Made by a program: the position numbers and the translations under genes | Source of the DNA: Hyphomicrobiales bacterium | GTDB lineage: Bacteria; Pseudomonadota; Alphaproteobacteria; Rhizobiales; Aestuariivirgaceae | DNA: 15,416 bases | Reading direction: 5' to 3' | Assembly: GCA_014380505.1 (NCBI GenBank) | Contig: JACMJT010000021.1 | Span: 1 to 15,416, forward strand | Shown here: positions 8,244 to 14,627 of the stretch, piece after piece | Layout: every line of letters begins with the position of its first letter | Numbering within the stretch: position 1 is the first letter of the stretch | Notes under the pieces: model-generated | Told to the model about the DNA's origin: nothing | Seen by the model: the letters and a program-made list of their open reading frames with translations, nothing else | Databases searched by the model: none

Positions 8244-8666
8244 CTAGTCGCTGGCGGAAGGCTCAACGATCACCTCAATCTCGATTTCTCCGGCATTGAG
8301 GAATTCGAGAACGATCTTGAAACTGTCACCTTGGTTGAGAGGCTTGTTCAGGCCAATGAGACGGAGATGGCGCGCCGAGGGCCGCATGGCAGCGGGTTTG
8401 CCCGGCTCTAGCGTGATCGACTTCAGGGCTGCTTCGCCGTAACGGTTATTCTCCCGCAGTTCAATCAGGCTACAGATTTCCGAACGGGCGGCGATGAGTT
8501 CGTCTGGGGTGGTGCCGTTATTTACGATTGGAAAGAACACCTGTCCATCGGCCTGTTGTGATGGCGGTGCCCAGCTATGGCCGATGGCTATGTGTCCGAG
8601 TTTGGTGGAATGGGCCTGGACGGTGGCTGGCGCCAACAGTGCAATGAGAAAGCTACGTCGTTTCAT
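8244..8666 (-). CDS. PCu(A)C-like periplasmic copper chaperone homologue (divergent)
   Basis: This protein of about 140 residues has an N-terminal signal-like segment (MKRRSFLIALLAPATVQAHS) and a domain that follows the PCu(A)C/DUF461 pattern through LEPGKPAAMRP, RHLRLIGLNKPLNQGDSF and a terminal AGEIEIEV strand. PCu(A)C proteins deliver Cu(I) to the CuA centre of cytochrome oxidase. Here the canonical ligand set H-X(n)-M-X(n)-HXM is largely missing. The HXM motif reads H100-L-R102, and the first His/Met segment reads CSLIEL. Only M94 and H100 align well, plus extra histidines near the mature N-terminus (H19, H25, H30). The ATG at 8666 was chosen for its signal peptide; longer starts at 8711 or 8729 would bury it, and no strong Shine-Dalgarno supports any of them. 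It is monocistronic and divergent from the ubiquitin-like gene. Confidence 0.75.
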   Translation of the reverse strand: MKRRSFLIALLAPATVQAHSTKLGHIAIGHSWAPPSQQADGQVFFPIVNNGTTPDELIAARSEICSLIELRENNRYGEAALKSITLEPGKPAAMRPSARHLRLIGLNKPLNQGDSFKIVLEFLNAGEIEIEVIVEPSASD

Positions 8667-8694
8667 TTGGGCGATAGTAGCCGAATTGCCGGAG

Positions 8695-8709
8695 GCCACA
8701 CCCTGTGGC
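8695..8709. repeat. Short perfect inverted repeat between divergent genes
   Basis: GCCACA (8695-8700) and TGTGGC (8704-8709) form a perfect 6-bp dyad with a 3-nt centre. The dyad lies in the 56-bp gap between the PCu(A)C-like gene and the MoaD/ThiS-like gene. GGAGG overlaps its left edge (8691-8695). It could be an operator for either gene or a small leader hairpin; its short arms make chance possible. Confidence 0.35.
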
Positions 8710-8722
8710 ATGTTGTTCCGCG

Positions 8723-8992
8723 ATGCCAAAGGTTTTCTTCACGACGAACCTGCGACGTCACGTGGATTGCCCTACCGTCGAGGCGGCAGGCGCCACGGTG
8801 CGCGAGGTGTTGGACAATGTCTTTGCCGCGAACGCGCGGGTACGCGGCTATGTGCTGGACGATCAGGCGGCACTTCGCAAGCACATGACGGTCATTGTGG
8901 ATGGCCACAGTCTGCGTGATCGAGTTCGCTTAAGCGATGCCGTAGCCGCAACCAGTGAAATTTATATTTTGCAGGCTCTGTCCGGGGGTTAG
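8723..8992 (+). CDS. MoaD/ThiS-type ubiquitin-like small protein with C-terminal Gly-Gly
   Basis: This protein of 89 residues resembles the beta-grasp sulfur carriers MoaD and ThiS. It opens with a short strand (MPKVFFT), has a TVREVLDNVF helix, a KHMTVIVDG strand and a RLSDAVA segment, and ends in ALSGG. The terminal Gly-Gly is the hallmark that E1-like enzymes adenylate and convert to a thiocarboxylate. No moaE, moeB, thiF, thiG or JAMM protease gene is in the window. The ATG at 8723 fits the family N-terminus but has no Shine-Dalgarno. A GTG at 8705 has GGAGG 9 nt upstream and would add MACCSA. The stop is 10 nt before the BNR-protein gene, so the two are very likely cotranscribed. Whether it is a sulfur carrier, a protein modifier or a folding partner is unknown. 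Confidence 0.8.
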   Translation: MPKVFFTTNLRRHVDCPTVEAAGATVREVLDNVFAANARVRGYVLDDQAALRKHMTVIVDGHSLRDRVRLSDAVAATSEIYILQALSGG

Positions 8993-9002
8993 AATAATAA
9001 CC

Positions 9003-10106
9003 ATGAGCAATGAAATTCTTGTTTCCACACGTAAAGGTCTGTTCACGCTGGGGCGCGGCGCCAAGGGTTGGTCCGTTCAGCATGTGGATTTTCTCGCCGA
9101 CAATGTGACGCTGGCGCTGCACGACCGCCGCGATGGCTGGTCCTATGCAGCGCTCAATCACGGGCACTTCGGCGTAAAGCTGCACCGCAAACCCGTGGGC
9201 GGCGCCTGGGAAGAGTGCACAGCGCCGGCCTATCCTGAAAAACCCGAAGGCTTTGTCGATCTCGATGGCTGGGGAAAGCCCGTGAACTGGAGCACCCAGT
9301 TGATTTGGGCGCTGGAAACCGGCGGGCCGGACGAGCCCGGCTATCTGTGGTGCGGCACCTTGCCGGGCGGCCTGTTCCGGTCGTGTGACAAGGGTTCAGG
9401 CTGGGAGCTGATCCGCTCCCTGTGGGATCATCCGGGGCGTAACAAATGGATGGGCGGCGGCGCCGATCTGCCGGGAATCCACTCGATTTGCGTCGATCCG
9501 CGCTCGTCGAAAACCGTGCGCCTGGGCGTCTCCTGCGGCGGCGTGTGGGTGACCCATGATGGCGGGGCGACATGGGCCTGCAAGGCCGATGGCATGCATT
9601 ACGATCACATGCCGGAGGGCCAGGCCGACGATCCGGGCACCCAGGACCCGCATATGCTGGTGCAATGCCAAGGCGCCCCTGATCGCCTGTGGGTGCAGCA
9701 CCATTGCGGTATTTTTGTTTCGAGCGATGCCTCCAAAAGCTGGCAGGAAATCAAGAATGTTCCGCCTTCGTCATTCGGTTTCGGCGTTGTGGTTCATCCG
9801 CGCGACCCCGATACGGCGTGGTTTGTGCCGGGGATCAAGGATGAAAAACGGATTCCCGTGGACGGCAAACTGGTGGTGACGCGCACCCGCGACGGCGGCA
9901 AGAGCTTCGACGTGCTGCGCAACGGTCTGCCGCAGGAGCATTCCTACGATCTGGTATTCCGCCATGCCCTGGCAATTGATGAAAGCGGTGACCGGCTGGC
10001 CTTCGGCTCGACCACGGGCGGGGTGTGGGTGAGCGAGGACCAAGGCGATCACTGGAGCTGTGTCAGCCATACGCTACCGCCGGTCCATGCGATACGGTTT
10101 GCGTAA
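9003..10106 (+). CDS. BNR/Asp-box beta-propeller protein (sialidase-like, function unknown)
   Basis: This 367-residue protein contains repeated Asp-box motifs (S/T-X-D-X-G-X-T/S-W-like) at about residues 127-134, 184-191, 240-247, 295-302 and 344-351. These indicate a sialidase/glycosyl-hydrolase-type beta-propeller. The catalytic residues of a true sialidase (Arg triad, Tyr/Glu pair) are not recognisable, so the enzyme name often given to such proteins is unsupported. No signal peptide or membrane anchor is seen, so it is predicted to be cytoplasmic, which is unusual for BNR proteins. The start ATG 9003 lies 10 nt after the ubiquitin-like gene's stop; the frame extends upstream to 8955 but only within that gene. 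The upstream Shine-Dalgarno is weak (GGGGG), consistent with coupling. A shared function with the Gly-Gly protein is inferred from the pairing. Confidence 0.82.
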   Translation: MSNEILVSTRKGLFTLGRGAKGWSVQHVDFLADNVTLALHDRRDGWSYAALNHGHFGVKLHRKPVGGAWEECTAPAYPEKPEGFVDLDGWGKPVNWSTQLIWALETGGPDEPGYLWCGTLPGGLFRSCDKGSGWELIRSLWDHPGRNKWMGGGADLPGIHSICVDPRSSKTVRLGVSCGGVWVTHDGGATWACKADGMHYDHMPEGQADDPGTQDPHMLVQCQGAPDRLWVQHHCGIFVSSDASKSWQEIKNVPPSSFGFGVVVHPRDPDTAWFVPGIKDEKRIPVDGKLVVTRTRDGGKSFDVLRNGLPQEHSYDLVFRHALAIDESGDRLAFGSTTGGVWVSEDQGDHWSCVSHTLPPVHAIRFA

Positions 10107-10161
10107 GCCTCGCTTTGCGGCGATCCGCTTCAAGGCGGCGGCTCTACATCATCGTGTTGGT

Positions 10162-11172
10162 TTAACCGAGCGAGCCGAGGAACAGGATGACGCCAAGGCC
10201 GGCAATCGCCGCACCGCCACTCAGGCGCAAACCGAACACCGTCCAATCGAGCCAGCGATCATCCTTCGCCGCCATTTTCAGGGCGAGCGTCTTGGAATAG
10301 ACGGCGATGGCGGCGATCACCGAGACGGTGAGAAAGGTGCCGGCCGCCATGGCGAAGGTGGAAGCTATACCCGCCCAGTAAAGGCCAAGCGAATTGGCGG
10401 CGATCAGCACGGCTATGGCGCCGGTGCAGGGCCGGATGCCCACGGCGAAGGCCAACGAAAAGGCCGTGGCGAGCGACCAGTCGCCTTTCAACTGCTTGGC
10501 TTCGGGCAAATGGCCGTGGCCGCAGGTTTCGTCATGGTGGTGTTCGTGATGATGCTTATGATCGTGGCCGTGCCTGTGGGCAGGGGAGCGGAAGGCTGTC
10601 CATAAGAGGTAAAGGCCCATTGCACCAACCATCGCCCAGCTGGCGCTCTCAAAAAAACCTTCGACGTTCCGCGCCGCCGCCCCCACGCTGGCGACGATGA
10701 GCAGCAGGACACTGACTATAAGGATGGCACTGAGCGCCTGGATGAGCGCGCTCAAGAACGAGATGACTACGCCGCGCCGCAATTCGTTCTCCGTCGCCAG
10801 CAGCCAGGCGGAAATCACCGCCTTGCCGTGGCCGGGGCCTGCCGCGTGAAACACTCCATAACCGAAACTGAGCAGCATCAAGGTCGAGGCGGCGGCAAGC
10901 GGCGCGCCGGCTTTGATCCGGCTTAGCGCGCCCTTCAAGTAACCATAGAATGTTTGTTGCTGTAGGCGGGCCCACAGGACGGGGTCTTCCCAGAAGGACA
11001 CCATCTCAAGCGTGCCATCGGCATTGCGCGGCTGTACCAGCAGTTTCTTTTTGTCGATCGTCACCTGGGGCGCCGTCTCGCTTGCCGTCTGCGCGGCCAC
11101 GGGGGCAATCAGCAGCCCGATCAGGACGAACACGGCGAGCAGGCCACGAACAAATTGCGTCACGGGCCGCAT
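10162..11172 (-). CDS. NicO/RcnA-type divalent metal permease
   Basis: This 336-residue inner-membrane protein belongs to the NicO (nickel/cobalt transporter) family. It has an N-terminal signal-like segment (1-28), a short periplasmic region, about six membrane segments, the family motif FHAAGPGHGKAV (108-119) and the paired motif GIRPCTGAIAV (245-255). A cytoplasm- or periplasm-facing loop at 199-221 is packed with His, with an adjacent Cys, and would bind Ni, Co or Zn. The start ATG 11172 overlaps the end of the DUF1007 gene by 13 bp, with no own Shine-Dalgarno, so it is translationally coupled. NicO members move Ni/Co, in or out. The znuA gene and Zur-like operator upstream suggest that Zn(II) may be the physiological substrate here; cobalt supply for the nearby nitrile hydratase is the rival idea. 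Confidence 0.87.
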   Translation of the reverse strand: MRPVTQFVRGLLAVFVLIGLLIAPVAAQTASETAPQVTIDKKKLLVQPRNADGTLEMVSFWEDPVLWARLQQQTFYGYLKGALSRIKAGAPLAAASTLMLLSFGYGVFHAAGPGHGKAVISAWLLATENELRRGVVISFLSALIQALSAILIVSVLLLIVASVGAAARNVEGFFESASWAMVGAMGLYLLWTAFRSPAHRHGHDHKHHHEHHHDETCGHGHLPEAKQLKGDWSLATAFSLAFAVGIRPCTGAIAVLIAANSLGLYWAGIASTFAMAAGTFLTVSVIAAIAVYSKTLALKMAAKDDRWLDWTVFGLRLSGGAAIAGLGVILFLGSLG

Positions 11173-11828
11173 GCGATCGAAACCGGCTGGGCGAACATGG
11201 CGCCGAAGTCCTCGCTGGTCTCAGGCTGCCAATCCTTCCCCTTGGCGGAGAGCATGGTGCGGGTTTGTTCCAGCTCGGCATCGGTGGGCAGGGGCTTCAC
11301 GAGAAGCTTGCAAGTGGCCGGCATGCTGCCGATGACCGTCACCGGATCATTCGTCTCATAATCCATGGCGATGTAGAAATCGGGATCATAGATCTTCACC
11401 GCAAACTCCCCCTTGCGGGGGTCCACGGGCGTCTTCAGCGGCACATGGAAATTCAAGGCGAGCTTGCCATTGCTCCAGACTTGGCCATACTCCGTCACCT
11501 CGCCGATCTCCTGTTTTTCGCCGGCAAGGCGCATGACGGTGAAGAACCCATAATCCTTCAAATTGGCAATGTTCTCCTTGGCGAGGGGTGCGAGTTCATC
11601 CTCGCTGTAGACGCCATCGCCGTTGGTATCGAGGCCGTCGAGCGCCACCTGGGCGTAACCATCGTCGAAGGACCAATTGAGATTGACGCCCTTGATAAGG
11701 CCATCGTTGGTGAAAACCACGCTCGAGCGCATGGCAATCCAGACATGGGGATGAGCGAGGGCAGGAGCGGCCCAAGCCGATGCCAGAAGAACAGCCAATG
11801 CAAAAACTCCGGTGCGGTGTGCCGCCAT
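11160..11828 (-). CDS. DUF1007 family periplasmic protein, partner of NicO permease
   Basis: This 222-residue exported protein of the DUF1007 family is often encoded next to NicO permeases. It has a signal peptide (about 1-25, ending ALA before HPHVW), the conserved HPHVW motif at the mature N-terminus, and an EF-hand-like loop, DTNGDGVYSEDE. The biochemical role is not established; a periplasmic metal-handling partner of the permease is the usual inference. The start is ATG 11828, because GGAGAG lies 6 nt upstream; the ATG at 11834 directly abuts that Shine-Dalgarno. It follows znuA by 65 nt and overlaps nicO by 13 bp, so the three form one minus-strand unit. I saw no separate Zur-like site in the 65-nt gap. 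Confidence 0.85.
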   Translation of the reverse strand: MAAHRTGVFALAVLLASAWAAPALAHPHVWIAMRSSVVFTNDGLIKGVNLNWSFDDGYAQVALDGLDTNGDGVYSEDELAPLAKENIANLKDYGFFTVMRLAGEKQEIGEVTEYGQVWSNGKLALNFHVPLKTPVDPRKGEFAVKIYDPDFYIAMDYETNDPVTVIGSMPATCKLLVKPLPTDAELEQTRTMLSAKGKDWQPETSEDFGAMFAQPVSIACGP

Positions 11829-11893
11829 ATCCATCTCTCCGACTCGATGGGTGGGAATGATGGGTCAATGCGGCGAAAAAGTGAAGTGAAGGT

Positions 11894-12826
11894 TCAGCCC
11901 TTGAGGCAGGATTTCAGGCTTGCCGCGAGATTGAGTAAAAGTTGCCGGTAGGCTCCGGGGCCCGGTTCGAGGTCGGCGCCCAAGGGATCGAGCACGCTCG
12001 TTCGGGCGCTGCTGCCCTCAATCACCGTATCGGGGAATTTCGAGTCAAACTGCGGCTCGCGGAACACACAAACGGCTCCCGTCGCCGCGAGCTTGCCGCG
12101 AATCTCTTTGAGGCGCTGCGCCGACGGTGAGGCCGCCGAAATATCCGCAATGGAGCCCACGGCGCGGAGGCCGAAACGATTCTCGAAATACTGGTAAGCA
12201 TCGTGGAAGACGATGAACGGTGTGTCCTTCACGATTGCGAGATTTGTGGAGATTTCCGCCGACGCCGCATCGAGGTCCGAGGCAAAGCGCCGGGCGTTCG
12301 CAAGGTAGGCTCCGGCATTGGCAGGATCGGCCTTGCCAAGTTCGATGGCAACGGCGTTCGCCATTGCCTTGGCGTTCTCGGGGTCAAGCCAGACATGGGG
12401 GTCGAAGGCAAGCACGCCTTCCGCATGATCGTCGTGCCCGGCTTCTTCTTCCTCATCGTGTTCGTGGGCTTCCCAGCCGCCGCCCTCGCGGACGCCAAGA
12501 GTCTTGACGCCCGAAGCCTCGGACAATTCGACGAAACTCTTGCCGCCAACAGCTTCGCTGCCGCCGATTTGCGCCAGTTTGGCTTCGAGGCCGTGGCCCA
12601 CGATAAACACGAGATCGGCGCGGCCGAGTTCGGAAACCTGCGATGCTGTGAAACTTGCCGTGTGTTCGGACAAGCGGCCTGAGAGGAGAAGCTCAGGCTT
12701 GCCGGTCTCGCCCATCACGGCTGAGACGATGCTGTGCACCGGCATGATCGAGGCAATGACTTTGGGGCCAGCCATGGCGGGCGAGATGGCCAAAAGGGCC
12801 GCAAGTGAAAAGGCACTCATGCGCAT
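11894..12826 (-). CDS. znuA: Periplasmic zinc-binding protein of a zinc ABC transporter
   Basis: This 310-residue cluster-9 solute-binding protein captures Zn(II) in the periplasm. A signal peptide spans about 1-19 (ending AMA). Ligands align with E. coli ZnuA: H55, H144 in DPHVWLDP, H208 in FHDAY, and D280 in SVLDPLGAD as the acidic ligand. The Cys pair C253/C307 corresponds to the disulfide. A His/Asp/Glu-rich loop (about 121-135) is typical of zinc-specific rather than manganese-specific members. The start is ATG 12826, with GGAGAG 6 nt upstream; ATG 12820 is a second possibility. A Zur-like operator and promoter lie immediately upstream. The partners znuB (permease) and znuC (ATPase) are not in the window; instead a DUF1007 protein and NicO permease follow. 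Confidence 0.93.
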   Translation of the reverse strand: MRMSAFSLAALLAISPAMAGPKVIASIMPVHSIVSAVMGETGKPELLLSGRLSEHTASFTASQVSELGRADLVFIVGHGLEAKLAQIGGSEAVGGKSFVELSEASGVKTLGVREGGGWEAHEHDEEEEAGHDDHAEGVLAFDPHVWLDPENAKAMANAVAIELGKADPANAGAYLANARRFASDLDAASAEISTNLAIVKDTPFIVFHDAYQYFENRFGLRAVGSIADISAASPSAQRLKEIRGKLAATGAVCVFREPQFDSKFPDTVIEGSSARTSVLDPLGADLEPGPGAYRQLLLNLAASLKSCLKG

Positions 12827-12843
12827 TAGGTTCTCTCCATGTA

Positions 12844-12860
12844 ATGTTATAATATAACAT
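12844..12860. promoter_or_regulatory. Zur-like operator (7-3-7 palindrome) of znuA
   Basis: The sequence ATGTTAT-AAT-ATAACAT is a perfect 7-bp inverted repeat around 3 nt. It resembles the AT-rich TGTTAT/ATAACA operators of the Zur (Fur-family) zinc repressor in alphaproteobacteria. It lies 17 nt upstream of the znuA ATG and overlaps the predicted -10 element, so bound Zn-Zur would block transcription. The ccdA start is 97 nt away on the other side, so control of that gene is possible but unproven. Confidence 0.8.
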
Positions 12861-12883
12861 ATCTGCTTTTTTAGGTCTGTCAA
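12856..12883 (-). promoter_or_regulatory. Predicted sigma-70 promoter of znuA
   Basis: On the minus strand a perfect -35 hexamer, TTGACA (12883-12878), is followed after 16 nt by TATGTT (12861-12856), which matches the -10 consensus at 4 of 6 positions. The -10 element lies within the edge of the Zur-like palindrome. The predicted transcript start would be near 12849, giving a leader of roughly 20 nt that carries the GGAGAG Shine-Dalgarno at 12838-12833. Confidence 0.6.
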
Positions 12884-12957
12884 CCATGCCGGAGACGTGA
12901 CCGGGTGCGACCGATGGTTGAGTTGCGACAAACCCACCATGCTGTCAGTTAGGTTGC

Positions 12958-13698
12958 ATGACTCTTGAGGTTTCCATTGGTGCCGCACTTCTCGCGGGTG
13001 TCATTAGCTTTCTAAGCCCGTGCGTCCTGCCGCTGGTGCCGCCCTATCTGTGCTTCATCACGGGAACATCGCTGGAAGAGCTGTCGCGGTCCCGGGACGA
13101 GGTCGCTCTGCAATGGCGGCGCACCATGCTCGTGGCGCTGCTGTTTGTTCTTGGCTTCACCACGGTCTTCGTGGCTTTGGGGGCGAGCGCTTCGGCCATC
13201 GGGCAGTTGCTGCAATCGCATATGACCCTTCTCGCTCAAATCGCCGGGGTGGTCATTATCCTCATGGGGTTGAACTTCCTCGGGGTGTTCAAGATCGGGC
13301 TGTTCAAGCGCGAAGTGCGCTATCACAGCGAGAGCCGGCCGGCGGGACTTCTCGGCGCCTATGCCATAGGCTTGGCTTTCGCCTTTGGCTGGACGCCGTG
13401 CATCGGCCCGGTGCTGGCGGCGATATTGTCGATTGCCGCGAGCGAGCAGGACGTGGCGAAGGGCGCGGGCCTTCTTGCGGTTTATTCGCTGGGGCTTGGC
13501 ATTCCCTTCTTGCTGGCGGCGGCAGGGGTGGGAAGTTTTCTCGCCTTCCAGCAGCGCTTCCGCAGGCACCTGGTGACCGTCGAGCGGATCATGGGCGTGC
13601 TGCTGGTTCTCACCGGCATCATGTTTCTCACGGGCTCCATGCAGGCGTTTTCCTATTGGCTGATCGAGCAGTTCCCCTGGCTGGCTACAATCGGCTGA
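12958..13698 (+). CDS. ccdA: CcdA-type cytochrome c biogenesis / thiol-disulfide membrane transporter
   Basis: This 246-residue, six-segment membrane protein of the CcdA/DsbD transmembrane family carries reducing equivalents from cytoplasmic thioredoxin to periplasmic thiol proteins, including those for cytochrome c maturation. The redox-active Cys pair is in the expected membrane motifs, SPCVLPLVPPY (C22) and WTPCIGPV (C148). The length fits CcdA rather than full DsbD, which has extra periplasmic domains. The ATG at 12958 has only a weak AGG upstream. The gene is divergent from znuA and its 3' end overlaps the convergent nitrile hydratase accessory gene by 14 bp. No thioredoxin-like or ccm gene is adjacent, so its redox partner is encoded elsewhere. 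Confidence 0.9.
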   Translation: MTLEVSIGAALLAGVISFLSPCVLPLVPPYLCFITGTSLEELSRSRDEVALQWRRTMLVALLFVLGFTTVFVALGASASAIGQLLQSHMTLLAQIAGVVIILMGLNFLGVFKIGLFKREVRYHSESRPAGLLGAYAIGLAFAFGWTPCIGPVLAAILSIAASEQDVAKGAGLLAVYSLGLGIPFLLAAAGVGSFLAFQQRFRRHLVTVERIMGVLLVLTGIMFLTGSMQAFSYWLIEQFPWLATIG

Positions 13699-13987
13699 TC
13701 ATGATCGGCTTGCCGTGGGGAGTTTTCTGCGCGGCCTCGTCCCAGTCCTGGATGCAGCCTTTTCGCTCGATGGCGGTCATCAGGCCCTTGCGTTCGACGA
13801 GCAGTTCCAGAGCCGCGAGCCAGCATTCATAATAGCTTTCGTGCGGGTGGGCGGCTATTTCGGCACCAAGGGCTTCGGCCCATTCGCTTGAGGTGAAGTG
13901 ACCTTTCTCTTGGAGCTTCACCGCCATGGCGAAAGCCTGCGCTTCCCACGGTTCACGAAAGACGGGTTCCTGATCAATGGGCTTCAA
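13685..13987 (-). CDS. Nitrile hydratase accessory protein (activator)
   Basis: This protein of about 100 residues is the small activator needed to load cobalt into the alpha subunit. It resembles the N-terminal part of nitrile hydratase beta subunits: EPVFREPWEAQAFAMAVKL near the N-terminus, then FTSSEWAEALGAEI and SYYECWLAALELLVERKGL. No ATG or GTG precedes the conserved region at a suitable place. The best start is TTG 13987, with GGGAG 7 nt upstream, which lies inside the end of the beta gene (14-nt overlap); the open frame extends further only through beta-subunit DNA. It is third in the alpha-beta-accessory operon, the common order for cobalt enzymes. Its stop overlaps the tail of ccdA. 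Confidence 0.8.
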   Translation of the reverse strand: MKPIDQEPVFREPWEAQAFAMAVKLQEKGHFTSSEWAEALGAEIAAHPHESYYECWLAALELLVERKGLMTAIERKGCIQDWDEAAQKTPHGKPIMISRL

Positions 13988-14627
13988 GGTAGGGCTCCCA
14001 CAGGTCGATGTGCACGTGATCGCGGCCGTCCTTGCCCCACAATTCGCGGGCCGAAAATCGCACCGTGTAGAGCCATTGCGGATCGTCTCCCAATCCGTGG
14101 GCGGAGGAATCGGGGAATACATGGGTGCCATGAACCAGAATGATTTCGCCAACTTTCCCGCGGGCGTAGCGGGGCAGCCGCGTGTGATGCTCGGAATTAA
14201 TGTTGCGGGCCTGAACGCGGTTACCGGCTTTGAAACGGGCTTGGGTATTGGAGAGCCGGCTGGCGGGGCCACCCTTGGCAAGGGTTGCTAGAACGAGCTC
14301 CGCCTTCAGCATGCGCTTCACCGGTTTGGCTGGAACCTGCACACGGCCGGATGCGACTTCGGCTTCGGTGACCAATCCCCGCTCTGTCATCAGCTTGATG
14401 AGCCCCTCAAGCCATATGGCGTAGTAGCTCGACGACCAGTAGGTGAGCGCGGGAATTTTTTCGCGGGCGTGGCGCGAAATGTCGATGTTCCACGATCCCG
14501 TAGCGCCCATGGCGATGGTGAAGGCGAGTACGCGGCGTTCCCAATCCGCATGGAATACTGGCTCGTCCGGTTCGGACACGACCGGGCCGAAGCCCATGTG
14601 GCCTCCCATGTCCTGTGGGCCGTTCAT
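13974..14627 (-). CDS. nthB: Nitrile hydratase beta subunit
   Basis: This 217-residue beta subunit pairs with the alpha subunit to hydrate nitriles to amides. Recognisable family segments are [16 protein letters not shown] at the N-terminus, [11 protein letters not shown] (about 26-36), the [10 protein letters not shown] helix, and a C-terminal SH3-like barrel with [23 protein letters not shown] and VHGTHVFPD. The ATG at 14627 overlaps the alpha stop by 4 nt (ATGA), with AAGGA 6 nt upstream. The length matches the family. The gene lies between the alpha and accessory genes in a single operon. Confidence 0.93.
   Translation of the reverse strand: MNGPQDMGGHMGFGPVVSEPDEPVFHADWERRVLAFTIAMGATGSWNIDISRHAREKIPALTYWSSSYYAIWLEGLIKLMTERGLVTEAEVASGRVQVPAKPVKRMLKAELVLATLAKGGPASRLSNTQARFKAGNRVQARNINSEHHTRLPRYARGKVGEIILVHGTHVFPDSSAHGLGDDPQWLYTVRFSARELWGKDGRDHVHIDLWEPYLEAH

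Noticed and set aside
8494..8919. Plus-strand open frame crossing the PCu(A)C-like gene and the ubiquitin-like gene
   Set aside because: It is out of frame with the MoaD/ThiS-like protein and antisense to the PCu(A)C-like gene; the product matches nothing I recognise.
10107..10161. Possible bidirectional terminator between the convergent BNR and nicO genes
   Set aside because: The only dyad found (GCGG-CGAT-CCGC with weak flanking pairs) is short and lacks a T-run on either strand.
10950..11951. Plus-strand open frame of about 333 codons opposite nicO and the DUF1007 gene
   Set aside because: It spans two well-supported opposite-strand genes plus their junction, as expected of a shadow frame.
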